Notes: generated from the sequence alone by a model not told the origin. A stretch of DNA of 64,000 nt from Loripinus fragilis (GCA_964019695.1 OZ026531.1:5279701-5343700), one strand, 5' to 3'. Positions 32,837 through 44,672 are shown, numbered from the stretch's first letter. A program made the numbers and translations.

Positions 32837-34692
32837 AAAACTTGTGTAAAGCAGTCCATCTCAAAAAGACAAAAATGTTTTTCAAGATCAATGATCGCCT
32901 AATGCAGGTCAAAAGTATTGCAGATACTTGCAACCTTTATTAAGCTACCAGTTGTAATTGAGATCTTTGTATACACCCCCGGTAGGAAGCATATAGGGGG
33001 TATATAGCTTTTGCCTTTTCTGTAACTATGTTTGTCTATGTGTCTTTTTGTAAACTTATTTTCAGTCAAAGATTTCTCAGCAACTACTTGACTGAATTCT
33101 GAAATGGTACAGAGCTTGATAGTGATGAGTTGTATTGTGTAAAAACAGCCACATATTGCTTATCTGTCTCTTTGTTTGTGCAGTTTTTCTTTCTCTCCGA
33201 TGAAAATTTCTGTCACAGATTTCTCAGCTCCTATTGTAGCCAGTGTTTTCGAATTCTGTGCACACCTTAAGGTTGGCGAAGTGTATTGTGTAAATAAAAA
33301 TGAAGATGCTAATCCTCATTTTGCTTTCTTTTTTAAAATTTTCAATTTTTCCATCTGTCACTCATATGTAACCCATATGGACATTTTTCGCCAGAGTTTT
33401 CTCAGCATCTTCTTGTTTTAGGATTATGAAAATTTGTGTACACCTTCAGGTAGGCAAAGTGTATTGTGTAAATCAAAATTAAAATGCCAATCCTCAATTT
33501 GCCTTCTTTTTTCAAAGAACATCTAGCGATAAGGCGTACATTTTCCCTAGTTGACATGATTACAAACACCAAATTTTCAAATTGCCCTAATGTTTTTGAA
33601 ATTGGTGTAGTTTGGCAGTAAAATATGCATAGTAGGCAACAAAGTATGTTTCAAAGCGATTCACCATTTACAATATCGTGTAAACGTGCACTTTTTACCC
33701 CACCCCTCATTTAACGCCTTTATACTGGGTGCCGTTTAGACCAGATTTTGAGTAAATGCATTGCGAATTTAAAAAAAAATAAAAGTGCTAAAATGTTAAG
33801 GATATAAGTGCTCTTCATTTCCAAAACATTACCGTATTCCTTCTGCGCATGCGTACGAAATACACCTAAAATTGTGACGTTTGTCATTGGAAAGATGAAA
33901 CTGGTGTCTTTCAGTTTACTTTTTGATGCTTTGCCCCCCTAGACCCAAGATGCCCTTTACATATGTTGTAAATGTTTATAGCGACATGTCGTTGTCCAAA
34001 GGGCATCTTGGGTCTAGGGGGGCAAAGCATCTAAAAATAAACTGAAAGACACCTGTTTCATCTTTCCAATGACAAACGTCACAATTTAGGTGTATTTTGT
34101 ACGCATGCGCAGAAGGAATACGGTAAGGTTTTGGAAATGAAGAGCACTTATATCCTTAACAGTTTAGCACTTTTATTTTTTTAAAATTCGCAATGCGTTA
34201 ACTCAAAATCTGGTCTAAACGGCACCCAGTATAAAGGCGTTAAATGAGGGGTGGGGGTAGAAAGTGCACGTTTACACCGTATTGTAAATAGTGAATCGCT
34301 TTAAAACGTATTTTGTTGCCTACTATGCATACTTTACTGCCAAACTACACAATTTTTAAAAACGTTAGGGCAATTTGAAAATTTGGTGTTTGTAATCATG
34401 TCAACTAGGGAAAATATACGCCTTATCGCTAGAAGTTCTTTGCAATTTTGCCTTAGAACTGTCACTCCTATAAATTACACGTATGGTCACATATGGACAT
34501 TTTTCATCAAAGTTTTCTCAGCAACTACTTGATTTAGGATTATGAAATCTTTAACTCTCTCATAATATTGTCTTCTCTCTGAAAGCGTTACAACCGCTGA
34601 TGGCTACCACTGGGGGTATGTGTGAGCTTTGCTCACTTCTTGCTATATTTTGTTTATTTTTGAATGGCCGTTTTACACAGGTTTTACTGTAC
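32837..34692. mobile_element. TACAGTAAAACCTG MITE split by a ~1.67-kb insertion
   Basis: The left part, about 32837-32970, matches the MITE copy at 16017-16216 up to 'gagatctttgt'. The right part resumes at about 34645 ('ttgtttatttttgaatgg') and ends 'ttttacacaggttttactgt'. The insertion between (about 32971-34644) contains imperfect ~230-bp direct repeats ('ctttctctccgatgaaaatt', 'aggcaaagtgtattgtgtaa') and the large foldback at 33517-34445. Confidence 0.55.
33517..34445. repeat. 930-bp inverted repeat (foldback element)
   Basis: Two ~445-bp arms (33517-33958 and 33998-34445) are reverse complements at roughly 90 percent or better, around a 39-bp spacer. Landmarks: 'ctagcgataaggcgta' at the outer ends, 'gcgcatgcgta' in both arms, and 'cccctagacccaagatgccc' at the inner end. 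No coding sequence. It interrupts the repeat that flanks it on both sides. Confidence 0.92.
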
Positions 34693-35929
34693 GCATAAAA
34701 CATGACACATAAACAAGCAAGAACACATAAGCAAATAAAGTAGCACACTCTTTTCAGAGTCAGATGTTTATCAAACTAGATGGAACAAAACTACTTCGCA
34801 AAGCTATGAATAAACACATAACCACAAATGGCAATGGGTCTAACAAAAACCAAAGACCTAGCAACAACCGAACCAACATTATACAATAGACCACAGCCGC
34901 ATTCACTGAGTTGCTTAATATAATCATATCATATTGTTTGCCAAACTTTACCGCAAAATATGTTGTTGTTAAAGCATAAACTGTTTTTTGGCTTAGAAGT
35001 GAGAACGAGGAACAATATCAGAAATCAATACAATAAACCACCACTACTCTTCTTTATGTCTTATCACAGAGGAACGAATATAACAATAAATAAATGTTAG
35101 AACAAAGGTAAGTATAGGTTATTTAATGTTTTGTGTTGGTTATGGAATATATACGATGGAGCAGATCGAATCTACTCTGATTTACAAACAGTGGAGACAC
35201 TCAGATCAGCGTGTATATTCATTCACCGTTTGATCATGCTGTTTTTATCAAATAGCATTTTGGGACAAGCAGTGTAATTTCTGACCAGGCTTCAATGTAC
35301 ATGTACAGCCTGGTCAGTGTTTTTTGCAGCCACCACTTTTCAGCAAAACAGCTTAAATGTGAAATTTACATCATTTTATCACAGATTTCTTTAGGGTTCT
35401 ATAATAAAACTATATTTGGTGAAATTAACATTTTGGACTGCAATTTCCTCTCATCAAGTAATGGGAATGATCCCAAAAAGTGTGAGGTATGGAGAATATA
35501 CCAACTGAATATGGTTCTTTTCTTGCAACTGATTGGCTAAAACAAAAGGAAGTGGGCGGGTCATGTGTTAAGGAATAATAGCATACAGACATCCAGAACC
35601 TAAGAAAATAAATGGTTTAGCCATGGTTGATGAAGCCAAAGACAAACCTACAAAGAGACACAAGAACTAGACAGATGCACACACTTCGTACAAAACAGAA
35701 AATAATGTCTGATATTTAAGCCTGGGATTGAAATTCTTAACTTACCCATGGCATCGTACCCAGGCTGTCACGGTGATCTGTTTATTGGTTGTTTGGGAAC
35801 TGGTGCACAAGGGAAGTCGTAATTATGTCAGTGACGCCATCATGCAATAAAAAATCTCATCGTATTTGCGGCTTTCTGGCATCTGATTTTAAGTATAAAT
35901 TCTATATTGAGCAATAAGAAGAAAATTAT

Positions 35930-36060
35930 TTATATTAGGGTGGGATATAAAAATCGATCCCTTGGTATCACCAATTGTCATCACTCGGCAAGCCTTGTGA
36001 TGCCAATCAGTGATCATCAGGACACATTTTTTATCCCACCCTCACACACTACATAGTAGA
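35930..36060. mobile_element. Family-H MITE, copy 2
   Basis: 'tagggtgggatataaaaatc' is mirrored by 'attttttatcccaccctcac', with inner 'gtcatcactcggcaagcctt'. Confidence 0.7.
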
Positions 36061-36109
36061 TTCTTATACAGTTGAGTACACACAAGCAAAAGCACAATCC
36101 GCCAAAAAC

Positions 36110-36620
36110 TAATTATCTCTTCCATCAGCAAGAATTATTGTGTCGGGAGCATATATCTTATATTCTTTGAGGTAGAAATTCCAAATTTGGTGTATGGATG
36201 CATCCTGGGATGGCGGAGTAGCGTACCATTTTCAGATAACTGTGACCTTAACCTCTGACCTAGTTTTTAGAATAATTGTGTGCGGAGCATGTCTCATATT
36301 ATATGAGGTAGGAATCTCAAATTTGGTGTGTGGATGCATCATGGGATGACGAAGTGTAGCGTACCATAATTGGGTCACTCTGACCTTGAACTTAACCTCT
36401 GACCTAGATTCTAGAAACTGAATTGAGTCTGCTGCATATCATCTACATCTTTTAGATAAGAATTCAAAATTTGGTCTGTAAATGCATTAGGATGACTGAG
36501 TGTCGAATACCAGTTTTGGGTCACTGTGACTTTACCTTAATGACCGTTTTGGGTCACCTTGACATTGACTTCTGACCTTTTTTCTAGATTTTTCATATCT
36601 GAAACATGTCTTCTTTATAA
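36110..36620. repeat. Degenerate ~125-bp tandem repeat rich in GGTCACTGTGACCTT
   Basis: Three to four diverged units contain 'aaatttggtgt(a/g)tggatgcatc', 'gtgtagcgtacca' and 'gaccttaacctctgaccta'. Each has GGTCA/TGACC-type short inverted motifs. A related stretch occurs near 1060-1200. Confidence 0.7.
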
Positions 36621-37103
36621 CAAATAACTTTCCTCAAATGTGTCTTATTCTAGACAAATTGCTTTAGGGGCATTCGTCACGTTACTGTGACATTTATTGT
36701 TTTAATGTGTTTTTTTTCAACAAGTGTCACATAATATACATCTATAGATAGCGAATTCATATGGCTTATACGTGAATAGGTATACATTTATGAAACTTCT
36801 ATACATAAATTGGATGGGTATGGAAATTTCCAGCTGCACACCTGTACCAATATCAAAGCCAAGATACTCCTGGGTCACAGTGATGATGCGTTGGACACAG
36901 TAGGGAATTTTTATTTGAGCTAAGCAATTTTGTATATGAACAACAAAATAATCAAGTGCAAATATCTGGCTGATAAACTATATTGCAGCACCATGTTGGA
37001 AGCAGCACTGTTCTAAGATCATGATTAAGTTTTTGCCATTGTTTTGATTTATTAAGTATCTATCTGGCTAAGGAAGAGGAAGACATGGGAAGATAATTTC
37101 GTC

Positions 37104-37124
37104 CGTGGGGGGGGGGGGGGGGGG
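37104..37124. repeat. Poly-G tract
   Basis: Uninterrupted run of about 18-20 G. A matching C tract lies at about 41791-41808. Confidence 0.9.
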
Positions 37125-37677
37125 GCTTGCATTTTACTGGCACCAAATCTTACTTGAGAGTAAAGGAAACATTGAACCCTAAATGGTTCATCATCCCTAT
37201 CTCACCATCATACACCTAACTATGTTGTCTGGCTTTGGGCGTCAAGCTCTCAATAAAACATCTTAGGAATGTTTATATGTGACCTCATATACATGTTAAA
37301 TATATGAAGTTTATAGAAAGATTGATCCTAGAATGCACTTTGTTACAAAATATAGGGTATTTTCTCAATTATTGTAAAATGGAATAAGGAAAACCATCTA
37401 GTCTGTCATTATTCAACTATTCACTAAACAAATCTATTAACTTTTAACTTTCCCATCACAGGCTCTAGTTCTCAATTATGGTGATTGTAAGTATTTCTCA
37501 AATATGACTTGTATTCACTATTATTCATCTGAAGACAATATTTTTTCAAAGATCAATCATATTTTATTGATTAAGCAAAGTTTCAAAGTGAAAACAGTTC
37601 TCAATTTAAAAAAAAATACAACTAGGGTGGCACAACTGTGCACACATTTACATATGTACATGGTTATTTGTCCTTAG

Positions 37678-38560
37678 TTAAGCCTCAGATGTACCACCAC
37701 CCAAAGCGGTGCCCCCTCTGAAAAACCCTTCACTTCTGTTTTCTTTTATTACTATGATCTTCCCCCTGCTGATTTTTAAGTTTCTTTCTCCTTGTTCCTC
37801 TCTCAATCTTCTCTCTGCTGTTAATTCAAATGCTGTCTCCCGTTGAATTTTTGTCAGATCTGGAGTGAAATATATGTTGCTAAAAACATCATTTTCACAT
37901 TCTTAGCAGACTATAAGCCTTTAATATTTGTCTTTTTTGATCAAACACATTTACGGTGAATCTTAGGGGCCTACATTTCACTGTTCCATCTGAGTTAATT
38001 TCTCTCCTGCCAAGCCTTACTAGTTTGTTCACTGGGATGACATAAGGCTCTAAGTTCATTTTGTTTTCCAATACAATGTTCAGGAATTCCAGATCTTCTT
38101 GTTGACTTTCATCTGTATCAGTTGTCTTACTTAAAGGGAAATTCAGACATGTCAAGTTAAGTTTTCTACTTTCAACTCCTTTGAGTCCTGCAACTTCCTA
38201 ACTGACAAGGTCTTTCACTGTAATGGGTGATACAGAGGATTTATTTTCCAGAGACTCCACTCTCTTATTAAAAGCTTCACATTTCTCTTCAACATTACCA
38301 ATTCTGATTAATAGTTTTTTCACCCCAGGAACAACTTGAGCACAGTGATAACAGTACCATGATGCATTTTCAATTGTAGTTAATGCTTCAAAAACATTCC
38401 CGGTAAGGTCCAAACATTGATTGCAGTAAGGGGACTCACAGAACACACACCTGAGCTTCTTTAATTGTCTTTCAAATGGTTTGAGACAGCTATTACATTT
38501 CTTAAAAAGGCATTGCTGGACTCTCTGAGATGGGGTTGACTGTTTACTTTTATTAGACAT
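37678..38560 (-). pseudogene. LINE ORF1 remnant with PHD-like zinc finger
   Basis: From ATG at 38560 the protein has a cysteine cluster (CNSC, CVFCESPYCNQC, WYCYHC) of PHD-like spacing at residues ~23-95, then a coiled-coil-like stretch (RIGNVEEKCEAFNKRVESLE). An in-frame TAG sits at 38198-38200. Next is an RNA-binding-like segment (KCRPLRFTVNVFDQKRQILK). After a one-base shift near 37895 the tail reads IYFTPDLTKIQRETAFELTA ... ISRGKIIVIKENR to TAA at 37678. This order is typical of ORF1 in CR1/L2-like non-LTR elements. No endonuclease or reverse transcriptase follows, so the element is 3'-truncated and dead. Confidence 0.8.
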
Positions 38561-38574
38561 TTTAATGTAATTAT

Positions 38575-38780
38575 GGTCGCCCTAGATTCTGTTGTTGTTA
38601 AAACACAAAATTGTTAAGCTCGCATGAAGGCTTCCTAACCAATGCTATACATCATCACAGAGGACAATCTATTAAAAATTAACACACTATGATGAGACAT
38701 GACTGCCAGATAGAGCTAAAGAAAAAGTCAAGGTAAGCTACTGAGGACCAAGCCAAAGACAAGCAGCAGGTTCTTTACAT
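38575..38780 (-). repeat. Sequence upstream of the LINE ORF1, shared with other retroelement fragments
   Basis: On the minus strand it reads 'aacaacaacagaatctaggg' immediately before the ORF1 ATG. Similar sequence lies at 53860-54030 after an RT-type fragment, and at 32410-32640. It may be a 5' UTR or a terminal repeat common to both. Confidence 0.5.
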
Positions 38781-38804
38781 GCATTGAATGGAAATAAGAC
38801 TTGT

Positions 38805-39177
38805 TCTAGGAGATGATGCATGGATAAGTTAGGGGTCTTTCATGCAAACCAAACGTCAATGTGTCTTGATCCACATCTGAACTTAGGGTAAGGTTTGCGT
38901 CATAAAACCTGTTTAAGCCCTCCAGTAAAATATTTTTACTGACAGTTCCAAGGCGGTTCTTCTTTTGTGGGTTTTTTGTGTTTTTCATGTCTTGTGTTTG
39001 CCATGCTATCGCATGTATTCATTGCTGCCCTGTGGTCACCTGCTTGGAAAGGGTTGACCTCTTGGCTCTCGTTTGTGATGTTTAATTGTGTTTTTTGTCA
39101 CTTTCCTATGTGGTATCCTTGGTCAGGTGTGATACTTGATTGTATCGATTCCTGATCTTGCCATCTTTCTCACTTTG
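38805..39177 (+). mobile_element. Family-B dispersed repeat, full-length copy
   Basis: About 370 bp, from 'gataagttaggggtctttca' through 'ctgtttaagccctccagtaa' and 'gttccaaggcggt' to 'gattcctgatcttg'. The other complete copy is 46968-47338 (minus). Partial copies: 7430-7655, 10888-11140, 27640-27785, 48599-48838, 51835-52090, 57108-57220 and 63861-64000. I see no clear A/B box. Confidence 0.75.
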
Positions 39178-40105
39178 AAGAATGATATGTACTTATAATA
39201 TATTTTAATACAGCACTCTATGACCTTTCTAGTTTTGTAAAATGTGTGCATATTAATGTTATGTATCTATTCCTCAGGGCGCTGTGGTTTGATCTGCAAT
39301 GTGTGATTGTAGCATTGTCTGGTCATACTCACTTGATAGCCACTCTTATCAACTGACAGGGATTTTCCTAGGCCTGATTTGGGCCAAATGACGATCCCTT
39401 CTCAAATAAAAAAAATGAGCAAAAACTTCCCAAAATGGTGTATATCATTTCCAATTTTTGGTGAAAATTTCATGAAAATCCTATCAAAAATACCAAAGTT
39501 ACAGATTCATGAAAAATGCATTAGATTTTAATGAAAACATTTTTCATTCACTTTTTTATGCAATTTTACATGAGTTTTTACCGTGGGCAATTAGAGCAGC
39601 TTCATATATGGTTTTGATCCATTTAAAATGGCGGGACTGTTCTAGTGCCCAATTTAATGGTCCAAATGCTTTTTTTCCCAAATTCAACAGGCCCCTGGCC
39701 CCAACTTCAGAAAGGTAGGAAAATCTCTGACTGACAATAGTATTCTTTGGATTGATACGAAAAAAATAAGAGAAGCACATAAATTATTGGAATCTCGTTT
39801 AATCTCTATATAAATCACAAATGTACAAACTAACCAAACTATCAAGTTAAGAAGAAATATACAAGTGTATAAAATTCATAAAATGGTAAAATATTGGATT
39901 TGTCAAAATGGATTTCTACAAAAATCAGTTCTTGATACTTGTATGGAGTTCACAAGCAATTTTCACTTGGTAGTAAAACATATTCTTAACATGCAATTAA
40001 TGCTTTATTAACGTACACCATAGACATAGAGATAATAGTACCTTTCAAATATGCTTAAAGTTATGCTTACACATTCATACGAGACTGTATGATTGCACTG
40101 GCCCC

Positions 40106-40528
40106 CACCACACTGGTAAATGTATACGTCGATTTGCTGGTATTTACGCGTATTGCCTGTACTTCATAGACCGGAAGTGGTAGATATTGGTGTTAATACT
40201 ATAAAGAAAAACATGCCATATGCCTAAAGGACTATAGAATTAGATCATTTCTAAGTATTTGGTATGCATGCGGCGATTTATGTAAGCATTTAGGAATATA
40301 TTCGAGTACCGATCTGGATGATAGGTACTCGAATCTATTCCTAAATGCTTACATAAATCGCCATGTACATACTGAATACTTAAAAATGATCTAATTTTAT
40401 AGTCCTTTAGGCATATGGCATGTTTTTCTATATAGTATTAACACCAATATCTACCACTTCCGGTCTATGAAGTATCGGCAATACGCGTAAATACCAGCAA
40501 ATCGACGTATACATTTACCAGTGTGCCC
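40106..40528. repeat. 420-bp near-perfect palindrome
   Basis: Arms of about 205 bp (to 40310 and from 40324) mirror each other: 'cactggtaaatgtatacgtc', 'catagaccggaagtggtaga', 'gcatttaggaatatattcga'. The loop is about 13 bp. Non-coding. Confidence 0.92.
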
Positions 40529-41021
40529 ACTCAGCATTTGCTACTCACAGATATGGTAAGTACCAAAATCACATGTGCTTGCTCATATAATATTAAAACA
40601 TAAAGAACAGATAAAAAACAAACAGTTGCACTTCAAAGACATTAAATCCTTCACCAGACTTAAATTAAGACTTAAAAGAACCTTCATCTAATATTGACAT
40701 GAACCATCGTCTAATTTTGGCATCATCTACTTCTATAATATGCGCCTTTGTAGTTAGGGCATCTAACCAGTCCGCACAGCTACAGGGTGTAGCCTGTTAT
40801 TGGTTGAGATGTAAAACTTTCTAAAAAATGAAAAACAAAGGCATTGATCAGATTTTGCGGATGCGCAGGCTGTTCTACACCTTTGTTATTCACATACAAT
40901 ACGTCAGGCCTTCTCATGTTGAGGATATTTAGTAGATGTGTAGATTTTCATATTGAGTATTTGCAATAAAAAAAAAACAGAAACATACAATATCATCTCA
41001 GTGTAAAACATAAAAAAATGT

Positions 41022-41195
41022 ATAGAAGGATCTATCATGAATGCTCATGTTTTGTTGAATTTATTAAACGAGTTGAGGAAGAGATAAAATGCGAGGCTGC
41101 CGAGCATTTTATCTCTTTTTTGAAGTGAGCTTAATAAACTCAATAATACAGGAGCACGAATGTTAGATTCTATTTATCATATGACATTAAAATTA
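41022..41195. mobile_element. Hairpin MITE of the 'aataatacaggagcacgaat' group
   Basis: An inner palindrome 'gagataaaatgcgaggct' ... 'gagcattttatctc' with outer 'attctatttatcatatgac'. Related copies at 60490-60665 and, partly, 26240-26370. Confidence 0.65.
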
Positions 41196-41305
41196 TTTTG
41201 AAATCATATTTTTGGCGTGAAAACATTAGAGTTTTGTCGTATGCGTGACGTTAAAAGCATCATTTCATAAGGTTTCCCAAAAATCTATAAACCACTAGTT
41301 GTTTA

Positions 41306-41479
41306 AGAAATAGATCAGCTCCAGCAGTGAATTGTTGAGTAATAATTCACTGTTTGGAGGTCAGTTGTAAAGAAGATTAAATCACGAGCGCGCAGCGCGA
41401 GTGATTTATCTTCGTACAACTGACCGACAAACAGTGAATTATTACTCAACAATTCACGCACTGGAGCTGATCTATTTCG
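41306..41479. repeat. Hairpin element around a GC-rich core
   Basis: 'gaaatagatcagctccag' is mirrored by 'ctggagctgatctatttc'. The centre is 'gagcgcgcagcgcgag'. Arms of ~70 bp include 'gtgaattgttgagtaataat' on both sides. Confidence 0.88.
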
Positions 41480-41652
41480 ATTCTAACACACAATAAACGA
41501 CGAAAACATATTCGAAGTCTTCAGCTTCTTCCAACTTTCCGCCATTGCACTGATGAATTCCCGCCAATACTTAGACTACGTCGCGTACATTTACATGTAA
41601 TTATAACGTCTTTTAAGCGTAAAAACGACGTTACACCGTCCAACGCCATTGA

Positions 41653-41676
41653 TGACGTCATTTTCGGGTGACGTCA
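41653..41676. promoter_or_regulatory. Pair of consensus CRE motifs (TGACGTCA)
   Basis: TGACGTCA occurs at 41653-41660 and 41669-41676, 16 bp apart, in intergenic DNA downstream of both genes. Sequence match only; no evidence of use. Confidence 0.3.
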
Positions 41677-42653
41677 GCTATCGCATACTTTAGCAGTGAA
41701 TTATTGTCCGACATATCATAGTTTGTTACCGTTGGGTGTATAAGCGAGGTGTGTTAGAATTATCAATTTTAATGCATGGACTTTTTTCACCCCCCCCCCC
41801 CCCCCCCAGGCGAAGTCATATGATAAACATACATTATCATCTCAGAGTAAAACATAAGAAAAATATGTAACAATATTATAAAATATGTATTCATATTAAT
41901 GCAAAACACACACTGTCAATCCCAAAAGTATTGCACATTCAACGTCTGAAGGAAACCTGTTTTCATAATCTCCAACAGGTATAAGCATCAAACCAGCCTG
42001 CTAAGCTACAGAAAAGTGAGAATATTAAATCTTTAGAAAGTATAGCTGTACAACTTTAGACTGCTAATTAGGCTGTAGAGGTGTACCTTAAGTACTTTAG
42101 ACTGCTAACACATTAGTACAGATTAGACTGTAGAGGTGTACCTTACTTTAAAATAGTAATATCTACACTTAAAACCCTTAAAACAAACTCAGCATTTTTA
42201 TGTATATATCTTGTTATAAAAGCGTAAGGATCCCAATCAGTTGGCTTTTGTGAAGCTTTAATCCAATCTGCATGTGAATATATATTTAAACATTCGCTTT
42301 TCCAATTTACCTATCAATCATTTTGCGGGTGCATGAAGGTTTGAAGACATATATTTCAATAATATGTGGAATTAGGATAAGACGATTGATAACGTACTGC
42401 CTGCACCCAAATCAAGTATATCAGAATATCTCACCGAGCAGGCAGAGGCCCCATATTGGGAAATATGCTTTGTAAATTATGTAAACCTCTCAAATGAACA
42501 AAATCCTTAAAGGGCATCTATCGTGAAACTTGAACTCAAGTTTACACATTGGGCACCTGATGCGCACTGGAGGTAAACACCACTGCTAAAGAATAATACT
42601 AAAGTGTTCACCTCGGGTGCAGAGTTGAGTCAACTTTAGTTCTTACCCCACTA

Positions 42654-43652
42654 TACAGGGTGTCCCAAAAGGTATGAAACGTTTCTGAACTTGAATAAAA
42701 GTTAAACATTTAAGTTTGGCATATCTAAATGTGCTCAAATATAAAAATAACATGTGAAAATCTTATTTCAAGACAATGCTAGCATTATCCTCTGTAATCG
42801 TTATGCTTTAGGTAACGTCAAAGATGGTGTCACCAAATAAGCCAAATTCAACAAACTTCGTTCTGGAATAGGCTTAAACGTGATATTCTGGGCAAAATGC
42901 TTTATTTGTAATGAAATTGTTCAGTATTTAAGGCATAAAACAAAACAATACTGTCATACAAACGCATTGGTTAGTTTTGTTTTATTACATGCACACTTAA
43001 CTGTATATGAAAGTTCAAACTAAACACAAGGTATCGGTGGCCTTTATAAAGAAAAGTGGATGGGGTAACAATAAAGTGCACACCTTACGGTATTGTCAAT
43101 TCATTTAGTTAAAACATCTATATAATCTAAATGAATTGGGTCGTATGCAAGAACAGTCTCTTCTGTAATTTTACATGGCATTAAAACTGCAGAACGTTGG
43201 TTATTATGGAAACATGCTTCATTTTATAAAACTAAAGTGTCTTAAAAAATGCTCATTTTGACACGGTGGTTATAGAATTTGAGTCTTGATAATTAAACTT
43301 GAGGAACACGTAGGATGACAAAAACTTTGACAAATAAGTGTAGACATAATATATATTTACAAGAGCAAGCATCAAGAAATGAATATCAATACAATGCTGC
43401 AACCAGAATCAATAAACATATAGTGTAAAAAATCTAGCCAAGGAAGTAAAAATTCTGTAAACCAGAAAATTAGAACAGCTTTTTAAAAGCTAAACACCTT
43501 GCATTTTCATTAATGAAATCAAGTCGAAAGATGGAATTATATAATTTCTATGTAAAGTATGTTAATTAATAAAAACATTAAGCAACATATCTATGTTGAG
43601 TCCAATGTTTTAAGACTTTCAAAACGTTTCATATGTTTTGGGACACCCGGTA
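42654..43652. mobile_element. 1-kb non-autonomous TIR element (GGGTGTCCCAAAA)
   Basis: Ends TACAGGGTGTCCCAAAAGG and, inverted, TACCGGGTGTCCCAAAACA, each followed by 'tatgaaacgttt', with TA borders as in mariner/Tc elements. No open frame of transposase size inside. Confidence 0.88.
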
Positions 43653-43659
43653 CGTAATG

Positions 43660-44072
43660 CAGTACATACAGGCTATATTCGCCTCATTACTTTTGCCTTT
43701 AAAATATTAGTCATTAGACTTCCATACTAGTATAGTTAAAAGAGTTTAGACACCTGTATTGTTGTTGTAGAGTATGTTTATTTGTGACATGAAATCAGAA
43801 CATAAAGGATACACTACTACGAAATTGATCAAATGATAATAGAATGAGACGGCTCTACAAACATTCATGCATACACTCATACAAACATACATGCATACAC
43901 TTGTGCACACATACACAAACACTTATACACACTTTTATTCAGCACACTTCGTATACTAAATAAATTAAAAAATGTAAGTATGGTCCCAAATTATATTTGA
44001 ATATACATGGTCTGTACACACTTCAATTACAGCACTGGAAAATAATATTTTGAATAATTTGTTTTAAAAACT
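43660..44072. other. Downstream region of the SLC4 gene
   Basis: AT-rich sequence containing a CATACA-type degenerate microsatellite at about 43860-43930. Nothing else recognised. Confidence 0.5.
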
Positions 44073-44078
44073 TTTATT
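44073..44078 (-). terminator. Candidate poly(A) signal for the SLC4 gene
   Basis: AATAAA on the minus strand lies about 210 bp after the SLC4 stop codon. It is a plausible 3' end for the transcript. The region is AT-rich, so chance occurrence is possible. Confidence 0.45.
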
Positions 44079-44285
44079 GTATAAAACTAAAAATTATATT
44101 TACAATCTATTCAGAATTATGAAAATAGTATTACAAAATATACAAATCTGTTGCGTTTTTGTAGGGTAGGAAAGACAAATATTGGAATTGGTTTCAGTTT
44201 AAAATTTAAATCATTTCAAGGTCATGTGATGATATCAGAATAATATTAAAATCTGATCAATGATTACACTGATCTGAAATGATAA

Positions 44286-44435
44286 TTATAGGTTTGTTGA
44301 TGTATTTTTGACTTGTGCTGTCTCTCTGTAGGAGATTTGATTTTCACCATCGTCCACAAAGAAAACTGGCTTCTTCATTGAGTTACCATTTACAGCTGTC
44401 TTATAAGCGGGTGGGTCATCGTAGGCCTGGTTTAT
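44286..44435 (-). CDS. SLC4A: SLC4 transporter terminal exon (cytoplasmic C-terminus)
   Basis: This is 150 nt in phase 0 from acceptor 'tattcctcag' to TAA at 44286-44288. It encodes 49 residues: INQAYDDPPAYKTAVNGNSM, KKPVFFVDDGENQISYRETA and QVKNTSTNL. YDDPPAY resembles a proline-tyrosine (PPxY-like) contact site. This tail is lineage-specific: I do not recognise it in a particular vertebrate paralogue, so no paralogue number is assigned. Confidence 0.88.
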   Translation of the reverse strand: MNQAYDDPPAYKTAVNGNSMKKPVFFVDDGENQISYRETAQVKNTSTNL

Positions 44436-44473
44436 CTGAGGAATAGAATATATTGCTTTGATTTTATTTTAAT

Positions 44474-44672
44474 TACAGTAAACACTGGGTAAAACGGCCT
44501 AGCGAAAATAGATAAAACAAAATATCTTAATAACAATTGGTAACTTAATGAAGGTCAAAATGATCGCAGAATGCTCCACTTGAAGCATTCTGCAATACTT
44601 TTGACTTACATTAAGCGATAATTTGTCTTGAAAACCAATATTGGTCTTTTTGAGAGTGGCAATTTTACTGTA
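44474..44672. mobile_element. TACAGTAAAACCTG-type MITE, diverged copy in the last SLC4 intron
   Basis: 'ttacagtaaacactgggtaa' ... 'gtggcaattttactgta', with the shared core 'aatgaaggtcaaaatgat' and 'gcattctgcaatactttt'. It begins about 39 bp from the terminal exon's acceptor. Confidence 0.7.

Noticed and set aside
37461..37491. Micro-exon-like block between 'catcacag' and 'gtaagta'
   Set aside because: Isolated splice-like motifs with no partner exons in the intergenic region; such matches are common by chance.
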